From: Acanthosepion pharaonis
Taxonomy: Eukaryota; Mollusca; Cephalopoda; Sepiida; Sepiidae
DNA: 64,000 nt
Reading direction: 5' to 3'
Assembly: GCA_903632075.3 (NCBI GenBank)
Contig: CAHIKZ030002035.1
Span: forward strand, 1,188,501-1,252,500
The position numbers and the translations under genes were made by a program. Of the stretch, positions 11,050-21,770 are shown in pieces. The notes beneath the pieces are model-generated. The model was not told where the DNA came from. It saw only the letters and a program-made list of their open reading frames with translations, and did not search any database. Position 1 is the first letter of the stretch. The number at the start of each line of letters is the position of its first letter.

Positions 11050-11290
11050 GTCACTAACACAAGGGGTTACTGTGGGTGAAAGTATTAGAATACGGAAACA
11101 TTATAAAAAAGCGAGAATAGAAGAGTAATTTGGAAGACAAGTAGATGACGATTGACATTGCATTTACATTTTTGAACACCAAAGTTGACCGGAATGCATG
11201 AAGCCGGAAGGGAGATCCACAATCGAGAAGTCCGAGAAAAGAAACTGTCAGCATAGAACTTACGGTTACGTCTAATAAATTCAGCTGTAT
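11050..11290 (-). pseudogene. Jockey/CR1-like LINE 3' end fragment
   Basis: The minus strand reads FLSRTSRLWISLPASC (with frame shifts), close to RTSRLWNSLPFSCFRDSYN at 37939-38271, then KCNVNRHL. The 3' UTR words AAGGGGTTAC also match 37860. It is a 5'-truncated relic. Confidence 0.65.
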
Positions 11291-11639
11291 ATTGTTGCTA
11301 ATCTAGTACTGCGCTTGGATTCATAAAGTCTATGTACCCTAGCGTAGAGCGATATTTATTCTGATATATACACAGAAATGTGACACAAGGCCAAAATGGG
11401 GATTGGGAAAAGGACGGTCTTCTTCTGTCTTAACGATAACTTAGCTAGCCACAAACACTGACCTAATCATACAAACAATATTCCTTACACCAAAACAACA
11501 CATTCATAAGTACCTTTCTTATCATATTTACAATTCATTGTCTGTGGGGAGACGGGAATAAAACAACAATTCTAAAAACTAGCCCCAATAAGTATTTACA
11601 ATATGAATATAAATATGAATACAATATGGAACCATAGCG

Positions 11640-11940
11640 AAGTGTTCACCTGATCAATTACCATGAAAGTATTTATAGAAAAAAGAACAGACAGGCTGCA
11701 TTACGGCGGTGGGAAAGTGACTGAAGCTGAGATGCCAGGTTAGGACCAATAATATTGCCGATTCTTTGGATTTTATCAAGAATCTCCAAATATATAGCAG
11801 GAGAATCGGACCATATATGGCAGTAATATTCTACATATGGGTGAATAGTATACATAAATATGCAAGATAGAATTTGGACAGAAACATTGTCTATAAAACC
11901 AACTTTCTTAGACTGCTCTCTATTCCTATACAAACTATCG
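11640..11940 (-). pseudogene. Jockey/CR1-like LINE fragment
   Basis: The minus strand encodes TIHPYVEYYCHIWSDSPAIY then LEILDKIQRIGNIIGPNLAS and LQSLSHRRNAA, the conserved segment after the RT palm. The fragment lies upstream, in LINE orientation, of the 3' end at 11050-11290, so the two may be parts of one copy separated by about 350 bp of other sequence. Confidence 0.75.
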
Positions 11941-11989
11941 AATAGGGTAAAAACTGGCTGGTTACATTCAATGGCTCGAAGACCAAGCT

Positions 11990-12325
11990 AGTTACGTTCC
12001 ATCATCGCCGATCTGACCCTGAACTACCAACAATCAGGATGAATGGAATCCCTGTAGGAGAAGCACCGTCCCTTGGAAGACATTTACACCCGACCTCAAG
12101 TGGAATATTCCATCATTGAGAAGTAAATTCCACTCTCGCAGCTTCTTCCCGTGAACCACTGCACTGTGGAATCAACTCCCAACTGTACATTTTCCCCATC
12201 AATACAATCTTAACCTATTCACGGCTAGGGTCAATCGTTATCTGCCTCACCTATACTCACAAGTGGCCTCCTAACATAACACTCTACTTCGAGTGGCCCC
12301 CGAGGCTTACAAAGGCCAACTTTCA

Positions 12326-12326
<1 letters not shown>
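11990..12326 (+). pseudogene. LINE 3' end followed by (TA)n
   Basis: Reads RSFFP-stop-TTALWNQLPTVHF then YNLNLFTARVNRYLPHLYSQ, the end of a Jockey-type RT, with one TGA. The 3' UTR word ACACTCTACTTCGAGTGGC matches 33258-33280. The element runs directly into the TA tract, as do other LINE ends here. Confidence 0.75.

Positions 12327-12379
<53 letters not shown>
12327..12379. repeat. (TA)n microsatellite
   Basis: Lies between the LINE end and the start of an LTR; it is also the LTR's target. Confidence 0.96.
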
Positions 12380-12383
<4 letters not shown>

Positions 12384-13056
12384 ACGAGGATGCATTTCTA
12401 TAATTGGGATTCCTTTGAGTTCTACTTGTTATTACAAAAAGTTTTCATTCATGAAGTAGTTGTAAAATAGAGAAATTAGAAATAGAATGTTTGGAAGATT
12501 CTAGATCATTCTAGTATATTCGAGAAAAATCTAGATGATTCGAGAAACATCTAGAAATATTTGAAATTAGGTGTTAGCCCCTATAAAAATGGGATTTTGG
12601 AAAAGGGTTGTCAGTTGATTAATGAGAATTTCTGCTGTTATCAACTCCGGCTTTTGATTCAAGGACTATTATATCCAGCCGAAAGAATCTCTATAAAAAG
12701 TTGCCGACCAACCAAAACCCAAAAGAGAATTTCATGGAACAAAGTTGGGAAATAGAATTTTGACTAATTTTCATTGACCAAACTAAAAATTAATATTTAT
12801 TTACACACCTTTGTGGATTTCCAAATATAGCACTTAGATTACTTCACTAGCCCTAAAGTGATAAAGATATTTGACTCCCTTTCCTTCTCCCTCGTAACAC
12901 TTGCCAGTAACTCTGTGTTTTGTTTTGTAGGCCACAATTGTTTATCTTGTATATATTTTATGTTCTGTTTTAGTAAATTAAATATTTGTTTGTGATTTAG
13001 CTCTGTGTTGTGGTAAATAATTTTTTTTCCTTTGTTACAATTATCAACACGTAACA
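12380..13056 (+). mobile_element. Solo LTR, 677 bp, TGTTACG...CGTAACA
   Basis: Perfect 7-bp inverted ends TGTTACG and CGTAACA, with TG...CA as in retroviral-type LTRs. CTATAAAAA at about 12575 and again near 12692 could be TATA boxes. Both flanks are TA repeats, so the target duplication cannot be defined. No internal gag-pol is adjacent, so it is a solo LTR. Orientation is inferred from the TATA elements. Confidence 0.7.
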
Positions 13057-13078
13057 ATATATATATATATATTGTGTT
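13057..13078. repeat. Short (TA)n tract
   Basis: Continues the TA tract interrupted by the LTR. Confidence 0.9.
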
Positions 13079-13104
13079 ATGCATAGCAACACGGAATGAG
13101 GAAT

Positions 13105-13195
13105 GGTTATCTTCAAATACGTGAAAATACCCTTGGGAAATGTATGTATCAATCTCTTCTCTTTCTAGCTATGGATAAATAGAAAGACAGATTGG
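13105..13195 (+). mobile_element. SINE body fragment
   Basis: Contains ACGTGAAAATACCCTTGGGAA, AGCTATGGATAAATAG and GACAGATTGGGTCC, matching the middle of the full SINE at 22095-22510. The tRNA head is missing. Confidence 0.65.
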
Positions 13196-13434
13196 GTCCT
13201 TGTTGTGGTAAACCCTCTTACAGTATAATGAACTCTTCCTTCTCTCATAAATACAAACTGCGAGATTCGGACGGGAGCGCAGAGTGTGGAGTGGAGTGGA
13301 GTAGTAGACGAAGTGCTAATCTACATATTACTAAAACTATTGTTTTGTATATATCTTCAATATACTTTTTTTTCACCGACCTTCGTCTTCAGTGTCTTTC
13401 TTTCTTTCTGGTCCCTAAACAGGCCACAACAGTC

Positions 13435-13682
13435 CTGTAGGTTTGTGTGGTAACCGGTCTAGAATTACAACTCTGAATTTAAAACATGAGGAGGTCGTTT
13501 GGGGATCTTTGGTATTCGACCCTACCAAAAATATTCTCTGTATTCGGCTTTTCCAAAACGCGTGCGAAGTTCTGCACAAGCCTTCACCACTAGAATCAAA
13601 TCATAACGTGCACGTCGTCCGACTGTTCGATTCGAGGAACAGTCAGACTAACTGCACGGGCGAGTCATCCATATATATAAAT
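13435..13682 (+). mobile_element. SINE 3' body fragment with TA tail
   Basis: Blocks GGTCTAG-A, CAACTCTGAATT, GGTCGTTTGGG, CTTTGGTATTCG, CTCTGTATTCG and CCTTCACCACTA-AATCAAAT match 51783-52045 and the minus strand of 22095-22320. A short TATATATAA follows. Confidence 0.75.
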
Positions 13683-13689
13683 AAAAACT

Positions 13690-14000
13690 AGTAATTCATC
13701 GGGTCTAGAAGAATCCTCACAAGAATGCAGAAAGCACTGGACGGCAGTTTCATCCTATCTTGGAACTCATAAGCAGTACGCATTCACTAATGAGATTCCA
13801 ACCTGACCGTTTCGATACAACACAAGTGTCATACCAACTGTACCAACAAGCCTCGGTGACGAAGAAGAAACTGAATCTGATCGGTTATGAATACTTGGAT
13901 GAGTATCACTACGAAATTTGGGAGGAGTTGCGCTACATCGAGGCTATTCAGTTTCAGCTGTGATAAACCGAAACAGGCTTGTATATGGATGACGAGATGG
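13690..14000 (-). repeat. Hammerhead-bearing dispersed repeat, copy 1
   Basis: Shares GAATGCAGAAAGCACTGGA, CATAAGCAGTACGCATTCACT and CCTCGGTGACGA with 31925-32120 and 32447-32560. It contains motif HH3. The right part has a short plus-strand frame with no recognised motif. Confidence 0.6.
13723..13785 (-). ncRNA. Hammerhead-ribozyme-like motif HH3
   Basis: On the minus strand: stem I arm GAATGC..ACTG, then CTTATGA (13773-13767; one core change, G5 to T), a GTTCC/GGAT stem II, GAAAC, a two-pair stem III with loop TGCC, GTC, then CAGT...GCATTC closing stem I. The ACTG/CAGT and GAATGC/GCATTC pairs are exact. The core change predicts poor activity. Confidence 0.55.
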
Positions 14001-14199
14001 ATGAGGATATTTTTCTTCTTTTTTTTTATCTACGTTGACAATAAGATTCCGTAAGGCATTTCACGACTAACACAAATATTATGGGTTGAACTGAAAAAAT
14101 AAAGCCAAGCATTCCTTGATTTCTGGCAGAAAAAAAAAAAAAGAACGACTAATCACTCTACACAACACACTCTAGTATGTGTGAAAAATATATACAGCT

Positions 14200-14960
14200 A
14201 CCTCCAAATATTCGCTAAAAAATGTGCATATATGATGACAAAATGCCCTACACTTAATAAAACAAAGTTTTATCATCAAAATCTTTGTTTTTATGAAGAT
14301 GAAAGACCAATTGTTTCGGGATTATTAGATTATATTTTCTAATAATTTTTCGAACGTTCAAAATGCTGGTTAAGTTTTTTCCTGCATTAGTAGGTGATCA
14401 TAAATTAGTACAAATACTTTTAGCGTCTTTTTGCGGTGAAAAACACATCAATTTGGAATTTCTTACAAAAATCAGATAATAGTCGGTTTTTCTGAAACTT
14501 TCAGGACTTATTTACAAATGAATGCAATTATTTTTTAAACGTTTCTATTTTATACAAAATATGATGGTAGACATATTTTTTGCATCGAGAAATTAATTTT
14601 TGTCGTTCTTAATATGTAAATTAGTTATAAGCATATGTCATTGGAGAATTTAAATCTTTTTTATTTTGCAAAAAAGAACCCCCAGTTACAGAAAATCTGC
14701 TCTGAATCCTAAAATAAAAAATGCAATAAAACTATGATATTATTTAATTAGAAAAGCTTTTAATTGTTTTACGAATAGGATATATTATGAATACTGATGT
14801 CTTAAAAAAAAGGTTTTGATGCATAATATTAATTTTTTTTTCATTTTTTTCTCATTTTTATTATAAATATTTATGAAGTTTTAAATCTGTTAAAATTCTG
14901 TATTTGTTTGTACTGGTTATGTGATGTTTTTATTAAATAAAATCTATATTTACTAATCAT
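14200..14960 (+). repeat. AT-rich dispersed block R2, copy 1
   Basis: Collinear over about 750 bp with 17990-18800: for example AATTTGGAATTTCTTACAAAA versus AATTTGGAATTTTTTACAAAA, and ATTTAATTAGA followed by a TACGAATAGGATATATTA-like segment. No coding frame. Family unknown. Confidence 0.7.
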
Positions 14961-15034
14961 AAATGGAAATCTGTAAGGGAACATTGCATTAACGATATTT
15001 TAGAAATAATGATTTTCCAGATAAAGTCTTACTA

Positions 15035-15180
15035 TTTAACCCATGGCTGGGGGAGAAGATATTGCTTTATACCGTTCTCATGGGCATTTTCGCGTACAAA
15101 ATGTAACGAACTCGACTGAAATTTTGAACTCCGTTCTCATTCATAGCCGCTATTCATTAGACCACCCGCACGTTTGTAGT
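15035..15180 (-). mobile_element. SINE head/body fragment
   Basis: Minus strand: head words TAATGAATAGCGGC and GAACGGAGTTC, then ATTTTGTACGCG and CAGCCATGGGTTAAATAGTA. A diverged copy of the tRNA-derived SINE seen in full at 22095. Confidence 0.6.
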
Positions 15181-15639
15181 TGATCGGAAAGTACAAAGCT
15201 TGAGGTCCACACGCGAGAAGTGCGAGAGATACAGCATAAAACTTTCAGAAAGATTTCAGGAGAATCTTTCAGTCATACATTTGAATAGAAAAAAAACCTT
15301 TTTTTTTTTTGGTGGCGTGGGAAGGAGTTGTACAGATTTTATGACAACTGGATTTAGGCTGATATCTGTTTCCAAGGGTGGTATATTCACAACAGCTGTC
15401 TTATTCAGACTTAACATTCAACTCGATCGATAAAGCATTCCTTCTCCTCTCAGTGAAACGAAATATCCCGCGATGTAGGGAAAATAATTCAGATCTTCTC
15501 ATCATACACAGGAAGAAAACTGACCATAACTTTGATTTACAAATGCCAACGTAATTAAAATAGGAGGTAATTCTTTATGTCGAAAGTATTTCGAGTGCCT
15601 GCTAATAACAATATTATTTCTGTCTTCTTGAATTCCCTT

Positions 15640-15760
15640 CATTTTTTGTCTTTTCTGCCATCATCCTGATTCGCAGTATTCCTTCATATTCACTTCCTGT
15701 AATACCCTGCATACTTGTGGCATTTCTGCCTTGCTTGGGATGAAATGATAAAAAGGACAC
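15640..15760 (+). repeat. LINE 3' UTR fragment
   Basis: Ends TGCCTTGCTTGGGATGAAATG, the same end as at 57255-57275 (after a Jockey-type ORF) and, interrupted by an LTR, at 62320-62720. It supplies an uninterrupted paralogue of that LTR insertion site. Confidence 0.6.
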
Positions 15761-15979
15761 TCGTCAAAAACATTATATAACATAAGCAACATTTATTGAA
15801 ATCATTATTAAAGAATCTAACGTGTACTGATCTAAAATAAACGGTATGCGCGTAAAAACGTTCCCAAATCAAAATACGAAAAACCAACAAACGTAATGTC
15901 TATTACTACTAATACTACTACTACAACACACAAACATACACACACACACACTTACGAATAGACATTATCATCTGAATCC

Positions 15980-16165
15980 CAAATAGATAGCGTCCTTTGT
16001 AAGACAGTAAACTACATCCGCGTCCTGGGTAAGACGTTAAACTACGTCCAGCAGCAAGTCCTCTGATCAGGAGGCTTTGAGAAGCGTGGAACCACCTCTT
16101 AATTACTGGTGCTCCCAGGTCACCCTGACCCGGGGTGGTAGCACTTGTTAGGGTCCCAGCTGTGG
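15980..16165 (-). repeat. R3 repeat with ~40-57-bp subunits
   Basis: Words GACGTAGTTTAACGTCTTACC and GATGTAGTTTACTGTCTTAC on the minus strand, plus GGTGGTTCCACGCT, match 27680-27930. The subunit is tandemly repeated in both places. Confidence 0.6.
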
Positions 16166-16249
16166 GCAAATAGTTAACTATTACCATCAGTACTTTTTTG
16201 AAAAAAAATATTGCCAACAATACAATTTTGAAAGAAGTATATTAACAGC

Positions 16250-16890
16250 AATAAAAAATGTTATCGACATTAAATAACCCATTGAGGCTGGTATGCCGTT
16301 AAACACAATAAACCAAACACATCTAAACCAAAGAATACATATTCTATTCACACGAATCAATCCTAAAAATGTTGTCAGCATTAAATAACCCATTGAGGTT
16401 GATATGCTGTAAAACAAAATAAACCAAATCAATCTAAACCAAAGAATACATATTCTATTCATACGAATCTATACTAAAAAATGTTGTAGTCATTAAATAA
16501 GCCATTGTGGTTGATATGCCCTTAAATCAAAATAAACCAAACAAATCTAAACCAAAGAATACATATTCTATTCATACGAATCTATCCTAAAATGTTGTCG
16601 GCATTAAATAACCCATTGGGGCTGATATGCCGTAAAACAAATTAAACCAAATAAATCTAAACCAAAGAATACATATTCTATTCATACGAATCTATCCTAA
16701 AAATATTGTCGGCATTAAATAACTAATTGGGGTTGATATGCCGTAAAACAAAATAAACCAAACCAATCTAAACCAAAGAATACATATTCTCTTCATACGA
16801 ATCTATACTAAAAATGTTGTCGGCATTAAATAACCCACTGAGGTAGATATTCCGTAAAACAAAATAAACCTAACTAAATCAAACCAAATA
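16250..16890. repeat. ~111-bp tandem repeat, about 6 copies
   Basis: Units start near 16255, 16365, 16476, 16589, 16700 and 16811. Each has TGTCGGCATTAAATAACCCA, GATATGCCGTAAAACAAAATA and AAAGAATACATATTCTATTC. The units are 85-95 percent alike by eye. No coding potential. Confidence 0.9.
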
Positions 16891-17039
16891 GATACATGTA
16901 TATACATAATGCAATATTTGTGGTTCTTGTGTTAGGCTTGCAATCCGTTAATTTCTTGAAACTTCGAATGGACGCCACGTCTTTCTTTGAATTCGGAACG
17001 CTACAAATTATATTAACGTTTCTATAACAATTCGTATAA

Positions 17040-17722
17040 ACGTGAAACATGATTTGTGATAAATATCCAGAAACAATTGACTATCTTGTCTCAGGTGGCA
17101 CTGTATTGGCACCCGGTGAATATAAAACACGGCATGACAGTGTGGCCCAATATCTGCACTGGAAAACCTGCAACTTTTACGGAAAGAAAATTGCAAGAAA
17201 TTGGTATGAACACCACCGAGACCCGGTTACGGAGATAGGAACTGTAACAATTTCATGGGTCTTTACAATACACACAGAACAATCAAAACTATTCGCTCAG
17301 ATATCGAGATCAAAGACCAGAAGAACAGAATGTGCTTTCTTAGTGATATGACATTCCCTGCAGATTGTAATGTATCTTTGAAGATCTTCAAAAAACTATG
17401 AAAATACAGGGACCTTGAAATCGAAATTTCAGAAATGTGGCACATGAGGACATCAACAACTGCAGTTGTTGTTGGATCCCTCGGATTGATTAGAAAACAT
17501 TCCAGTAGATTCATTGAAGGGATTCTTAGAGCCTATACCTCAAAGAAATCTAAAGAAAATGCTCTCACAAGTACAGCCCACACCTTACGAAGAGTCTTAT
17601 CTATGTAAAACATGTGTGATCTTGTGTTTTTTCAAAAGTGGAAAATGTCATGATGCCATTTCTGCCCTTAGGTATCTGGCTGGAACTTGGAAAGAAATGA
17701 ATATACACCGGAAATCAAAGGA

Positions 17723-17773
<51 letters not shown>

Positions 17774-17776
17774 TGA
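17040..17776 (+). pseudogene. Non-LTR retrotransposon 3' end with (TAA)n tail
   Basis: Reads in order CDKYPETIDYLVSGGTVLAP, EYKTRHDSVAQYLHWKTCNF, FPADCNVSLKIFKKL (one TGA), KYRDLEIEISEMWHM, VVVGSLGLIRK and LTSTAHTLRRVLSM. This is the longest C-terminal block of this family in the window. The 3' UTR ends in CAAAGGAAA and (TAA)n at 17725-17774. Two or more frame breaks. Confidence 0.8.
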
Positions 17777-17945
17777 TTGGAAAAGGTCCGATAGACACAT
17801 TTAAGGGATTCCTAGTAACCAATGCCTTAAAGAAATACAAAAAAAAAAAACGTGACTTTAAAATACACACTGACAGAGCAATCACAACTGATCACCCCAC
17901 ACTCAGGTATCCTACGGGGGTAATGGGTTTATGTCAACCTGCTTC
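17777..17945 (+). pseudogene. Rearranged LINE scrap
   Basis: Reads IGKGPIDTFKGFLVTNALKK, which belongs after VVVGALGL, and then FKIHTDRAITTDHPTLR, which normally precedes it. The two blocks of the same domain are in reversed order. Confidence 0.5.
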
Positions 17946-17989
17946 AGATCGCTTTCATGTCGCCCCCCCAAAAAAAAAACCGCTAAAAT

Positions 17990-18800
17990 ATCAGCATACC
18001 GCGGTGAAAGTCTGCCCCAAAGGTAATAAAAACAGTTTTATCGTCAAGATATTTGTTATTATTAAGGTGAAGTATCAAAGTATTTTTTTGAATATTTAAT
18101 TAAATTCTTTACTTTTTTTTTAGAACATTCGAAATTTCGATAAAAAAAAACTTGTTTTTCTTGCGTCTGCCGTTTTACTAATTTTTAGCACAGCAAATTT
18201 TCTTATTTTGTTTTTTGTTTTTTTGCGATGACAGACAAATTAATTTGGAATTTTTTACAAAAATCAAATAACAAGACTTATTCATAAATGAATTAAATTA
18301 GTTTTGATGTTTTTTTTTTTTAGAAAATCTCAGTAAAAATACGTTTTTTCTATATGTTACCCCCACTTACTTAATTTTATGAAATCTTGAAAATTTCAAC
18401 GTGATATATTTTAAAACCTTTCTTAGTTAAAAGCAGAATTATTTGAAAAGTTTAAATCACCATTTTTTTTTCAAAATTGGACCCCATCTTAGCAAAAATC
18501 AGTTCTGAATCGAAATATAAAAACACACTAAAACTAAGACCTTATTTAATTAGATAACTGTTCCATTGCTTTTATGAATAGCGTATATTAAAGACAATAT
18601 TGTCTGAAGAAAAAATAAACTTTGATGAAAAATTAATTTTTTCAAGATTTTTTTCATTGTTTAAAATTTTAAACTGAATAGTTTATAAATAAGTTTTAGA
18701 ATCTTTAAAATTTATTTCCAATGAAATAGCTATTCGAAAATATTTTATTAAGTAAAAATATATTTACTAGTCGTGTATTGTAAATCTTATTACAATCTGA
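17990..18800 (+). repeat. AT-rich dispersed block R2, copy 2
   Basis: See copy 1 at 14200; same order and orientation 3.8 kb away, with many small indels. No genes. Confidence 0.7.
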
Positions 18801-19249
18801 CGACCGCTAATATTTTTAAAAGAATTTCGATTTGTTCTTGTATATGTGACATTTCAAAGTGTGTATATCCAAACCGATAATGTTATCATTAAAAGGTCAC
18901 ATGTTTTAAGGGTTGCCTCCACCACTTACAGAAAAAAAAACACCCTCATATGAAATTTATTGTCTGCTCCACCACAAAAATGCGTTCGGCCATCAATCGA
19001 TTGTCAATAAATCGATTAACATGTCAGAAAAACAAGACGCCGGGGTTAAGAAATGCTCGTATACAACATTGTATGCTATAATTAAGTAATATATATATAT
19101 ATATATACAAACACACACTTGATATAGATACAAAGGTTACTTAAAAAAATATATCTGACTTTGTCTTCACACTTTTTTCCTACATGCCTAGAATTGTTTT
19201 TAAATAAATGTTTAAGTATATAGAATTATTATACTTATTATTAAAATAC

Positions 19250-19410
19250 CAAAATGTTTCTTTTTTAATTTCATGCGGAGAGACTTTTTCAAAATTATAT
19301 ATTTTAGTTAGATTAAAAAGAAATCATTTTAGCATGTAAGTTATACCAATATCATATTTTGTTAAAGATTGTAATGAGCCCGATGACTTAGAGTAGCCAC
19401 TGGAATATAT
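19250..19410 (+). repeat. Direct repeat left of tRNA-like array
   Basis: CAAAATGTTTCTTTTTTAAT, TATATTTTAGTTAGATT, ATTTTAGCAT-TAAGTTATAC and AAAGATTGTAATGAG recur at 20879-21035 with about 85 percent identity by eye. Confidence 0.75.
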
Positions 19411-19744
19411 ATAAAAAAAAAATATTGAGTTTATAAATAAAATCCATTTATTCATTAGTAATAACTTTGTTTACATTTTGAATGCAAAAATAAAAGTTAC
19501 CAAATATAGGCTTTAAAAGCTTCCAAGAAGAGATGTGTAATTCTTAAAAAGGGTAATTGAAACTTGCTTTGTTAAGATGCCATTCAAGTCTGGCTTGAAG
19601 ACAGTTCCCCAATATAAGGGGGAAAAAGATTTGAACCCTGCCTAAACCTATAATTTGTTTAAGACTCTTGAACACGCAGGCCACACATCTACACAGGGAT
19701 GTTTACGAAAATATGTGTATCAATTAAATGATTATAACAACAGG

Positions 19745-19748
<4 letters not shown>

Positions 19749-19786
<38 letters not shown>
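19749..19786. repeat. (TA)n microsatellite
   Basis: Abuts the first 357-bp unit. Confidence 0.95.
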
Positions 19787-19790
<4 letters not shown>

Positions 19791-19959
19791 AAGAAATGGA
19801 CGAGGTCCGACAATTTATTTATTAAAGACATTTTTTATTTATGTTTAACGTTGTTATTTTATAGATACAAGTATTTAAGCAAATGCTCTGTTTATGATAA
19901 ACAGTATTAAATAACATTTACCGGCCTGAATGTCCGAGAAATTTTCATAGAAAATATTC

Positions 19960-20042
19960 GTTCATAGACAGGATTCGAACCTGCATCCTATACGGAACCG
20001 TCATATACGCTGACGTGCCTTGACCACTCGGCCACCATGAAC
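19960..20042 (-). pseudogene. Type-II tRNA-like cloverleaf, unit 1
   Basis: 83 nt. Acceptor GTTCATG/CTATGAAC, D-arm GGCCGAGTGGTCAAGGC, anticodon stem CGTCA/TGACG with 7-nt loop GCGTATA, variable-arm hairpin TCC/GGA, and T-arm CAGGTTCGAATCCTG. All arms pair, but loop position 33 is C and position 37 is T. This argues against a decoding tRNA; it is probably a pol III promoter module. Confidence 0.75.
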
Positions 20043-20316
20043 CTTATGGTAGACAAGGTCGAATTTACTGTTATAAACTACAATCTTCCATGAATCTCGT
20101 ACATTCATAACTGCTCTGGCGTATCGAATGTAAACAAATGACGTCATATGTTAAGAAATGGACGAGGTCCGACAATTTATTAAAGACATTTTTATTTATG
20201 TTTAACGTTGTTATTTTATAGATACAAGTATTTAAGCAAATGCTCTGTTTATGATAAACAGTATTAAATAACATTTACCGGCCTGAATGTCCGAGAAATT
20301 TTCATAGAAAATATTC

Positions 20317-20399
20317 GTTCATAGACAGGATTCGAACCTGCATCCTATACGGAACCGTCATATACGCTGACGTGCCTTGACCACTCGGCCACCATGAAC
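20317..20399 (-). pseudogene. Type-II tRNA-like cloverleaf, unit 2
   Basis: Identical to the unit 1 cloverleaf over all 83 nt, 357 bp away. The D-arm and long variable arm are of Leu/Ser class. Confidence 0.75.
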
Positions 20400-20503
20400 C
20401 TTATGGTAGACAACGTCGAATTTACTGTTATAAACTACAATCTTCCATGAATCTCGACATTCTCTCTGGCGTATCGAATGTAAACAAATGACGTCATATG
20501 TTA

Positions 20504-20790
20504 AGAAATGGACGTATCGACAATTTATTTATTAAAAGACAAATTGACGTAAATATGTTATTTAAGCAAAAGATAAACAGTATTAAATAAATTTACCGGA
20601 CGAGGTCCGACAATTTTTAGAAAATTTCGTTAAAGACATTTTATTTATCATTTAACGTTGCCATTTTATTTTATATGGATACAAGTATCTTCATGTAAGT
20701 CCAAATGCTCTGTTTATGATAAACAGTATTAAATTCTATGAAAATTTCTCGGACATTCAGGCCGGTAACGTTGTTATTTAATAAATAGAA
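20504..20790. repeat. Scrambled partial units
   Basis: Short pieces of the 357-bp unit appear out of order and in both orientations: CGAGGTCCGACAATTT near 20591, CTGTTTATGATAAACAG near 20709, and the inverted block TTTCTCGGACATTCAGGCCG near 20743. This is either a complex rearrangement or an assembly error. Confidence 0.7.
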
Positions 20791-20878
20791 TTAATTACTA
20801 TGAAAATTAATATCAAAATATATATAAAATATGTGTGTGTTAAACAAGTTTTCTAATTTTTTTTAATTTTCAATTAAT

Positions 20879-21035
20879 TCAAAATGTTTCTTTTTTTAAT
20901 TTCTTTTAAATTATATATTTTAGTTAGATTTAAAAGAAATAATTTTAGCATCTAAGTTATACTAATAGTATATTTTGTCAAAGATTGTAATGAGACTAAC
21001 AAACATTGATGACGTAAAATTGCCACTGATATAGG
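20879..21035 (+). repeat. Direct repeat right of tRNA-like array
   Basis: Partner of 19250-19410, offset about 1.63 kb. Confidence 0.75.
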
Positions 21036-21339
21036 GCATATATTTCCATTTTTCGTTGTGATATTTTACAAGGTATTCAGCTTTCAGTTGTTAAATAACG
21101 TTGAAAATATTGGTTTGCGTATCTGAATTTTGAGATAATTTCTGATTTTTGTGCAATTTGTGTTAGTCTAGGAAGGTGGGTATAGCTATTTTATCCTAGA
21201 GACAGATATTACAGTTTGTGGATTTATTGTTGTAGGCTGGTGCTGTTTTTCCTTATTTCCATGCTATTTTGTATGTATTTTTGTTTTCTTCTTAATTCCC
21301 AATATATGTGTCAAAAGTGTTTTGCTATTCGCGCATTTG

Positions 21340-21770
21340 TTTTTTATCGTATATTATGGACTCGAGGTATCCAATTGTCAATTTTTAATCTTGATAGAGT
21401 CCAAAACCGTCAACGTCGATGCAGCCTTGAAAATCCTCTTTCCCACAAAGTGATACGTTCACTATTCTATTTCTATTTCAAGGGAAAATGTTCAGATGTG
21501 CTACATTCATTATTTCCATCAGTTCTAACCTTCACAGCTAAGACCCGCATTTCCCTGTACACATCGTACCATCCTCATTCCCTTCATATTCCAGTAGTAA
21601 AGAAGAGGTTACAATCGAACAGTTTCTTATCAGGAACCACTACTTTCTGGAACCGACTTCCAAGAGTACAATTTTCTGACTCCTACATTCTTAATTTGTT
21701 CAAATCTAAGGTAAACCGTTATCTTTCCCAAATATCCTTATCAATTCCGCCTCTTGCCTGTTAATCTTAC
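21340..21770 (+). pseudogene. Jockey/CR1-like LINE, intact C-terminal frame
   Basis: An open frame (ATG at 21216; LINE homology from about residue 50) reads NLDRVQNRQRRC, FYFYFKGKCSDVLHSLFP, SGTTTFWNRLPRVQF and LFKSKVNRYLSQ, then a stop. This is the end of a reverse-transcriptase ORF: matching motifs occur at 37939-38340, 50500 and 12100. The frame is unbroken for over 130 codons but lacks the RT catalytic core, so it is a 5'-truncated copy. Confidence 0.75.

Larger units (their letters stand above)
19787..20503 (-). repeat. Tandem pair of 357-bp tRNA-like units
   Basis: Two head-to-tail units beginning ATGTTAAGAAATGGACGAGG at 19787 and 20147, more than 97 percent alike. Each has a palindrome CTGTTTATGATAAACAG, the block TTACCGGCCTGAATGTCCGA, a tRNA-like cloverleaf on the minus strand and AAACAAATGACGTCATATG at the end. 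The same unit, diverged, is at 10329-10730 and 53115-53300. Confidence 0.9.

Noticed and set aside
17514..17804. 96-codon frame as a gene
   Set aside because: It is part of the LINE relic in a shifted frame, ending in the (TAA)n poly-Ile tail.
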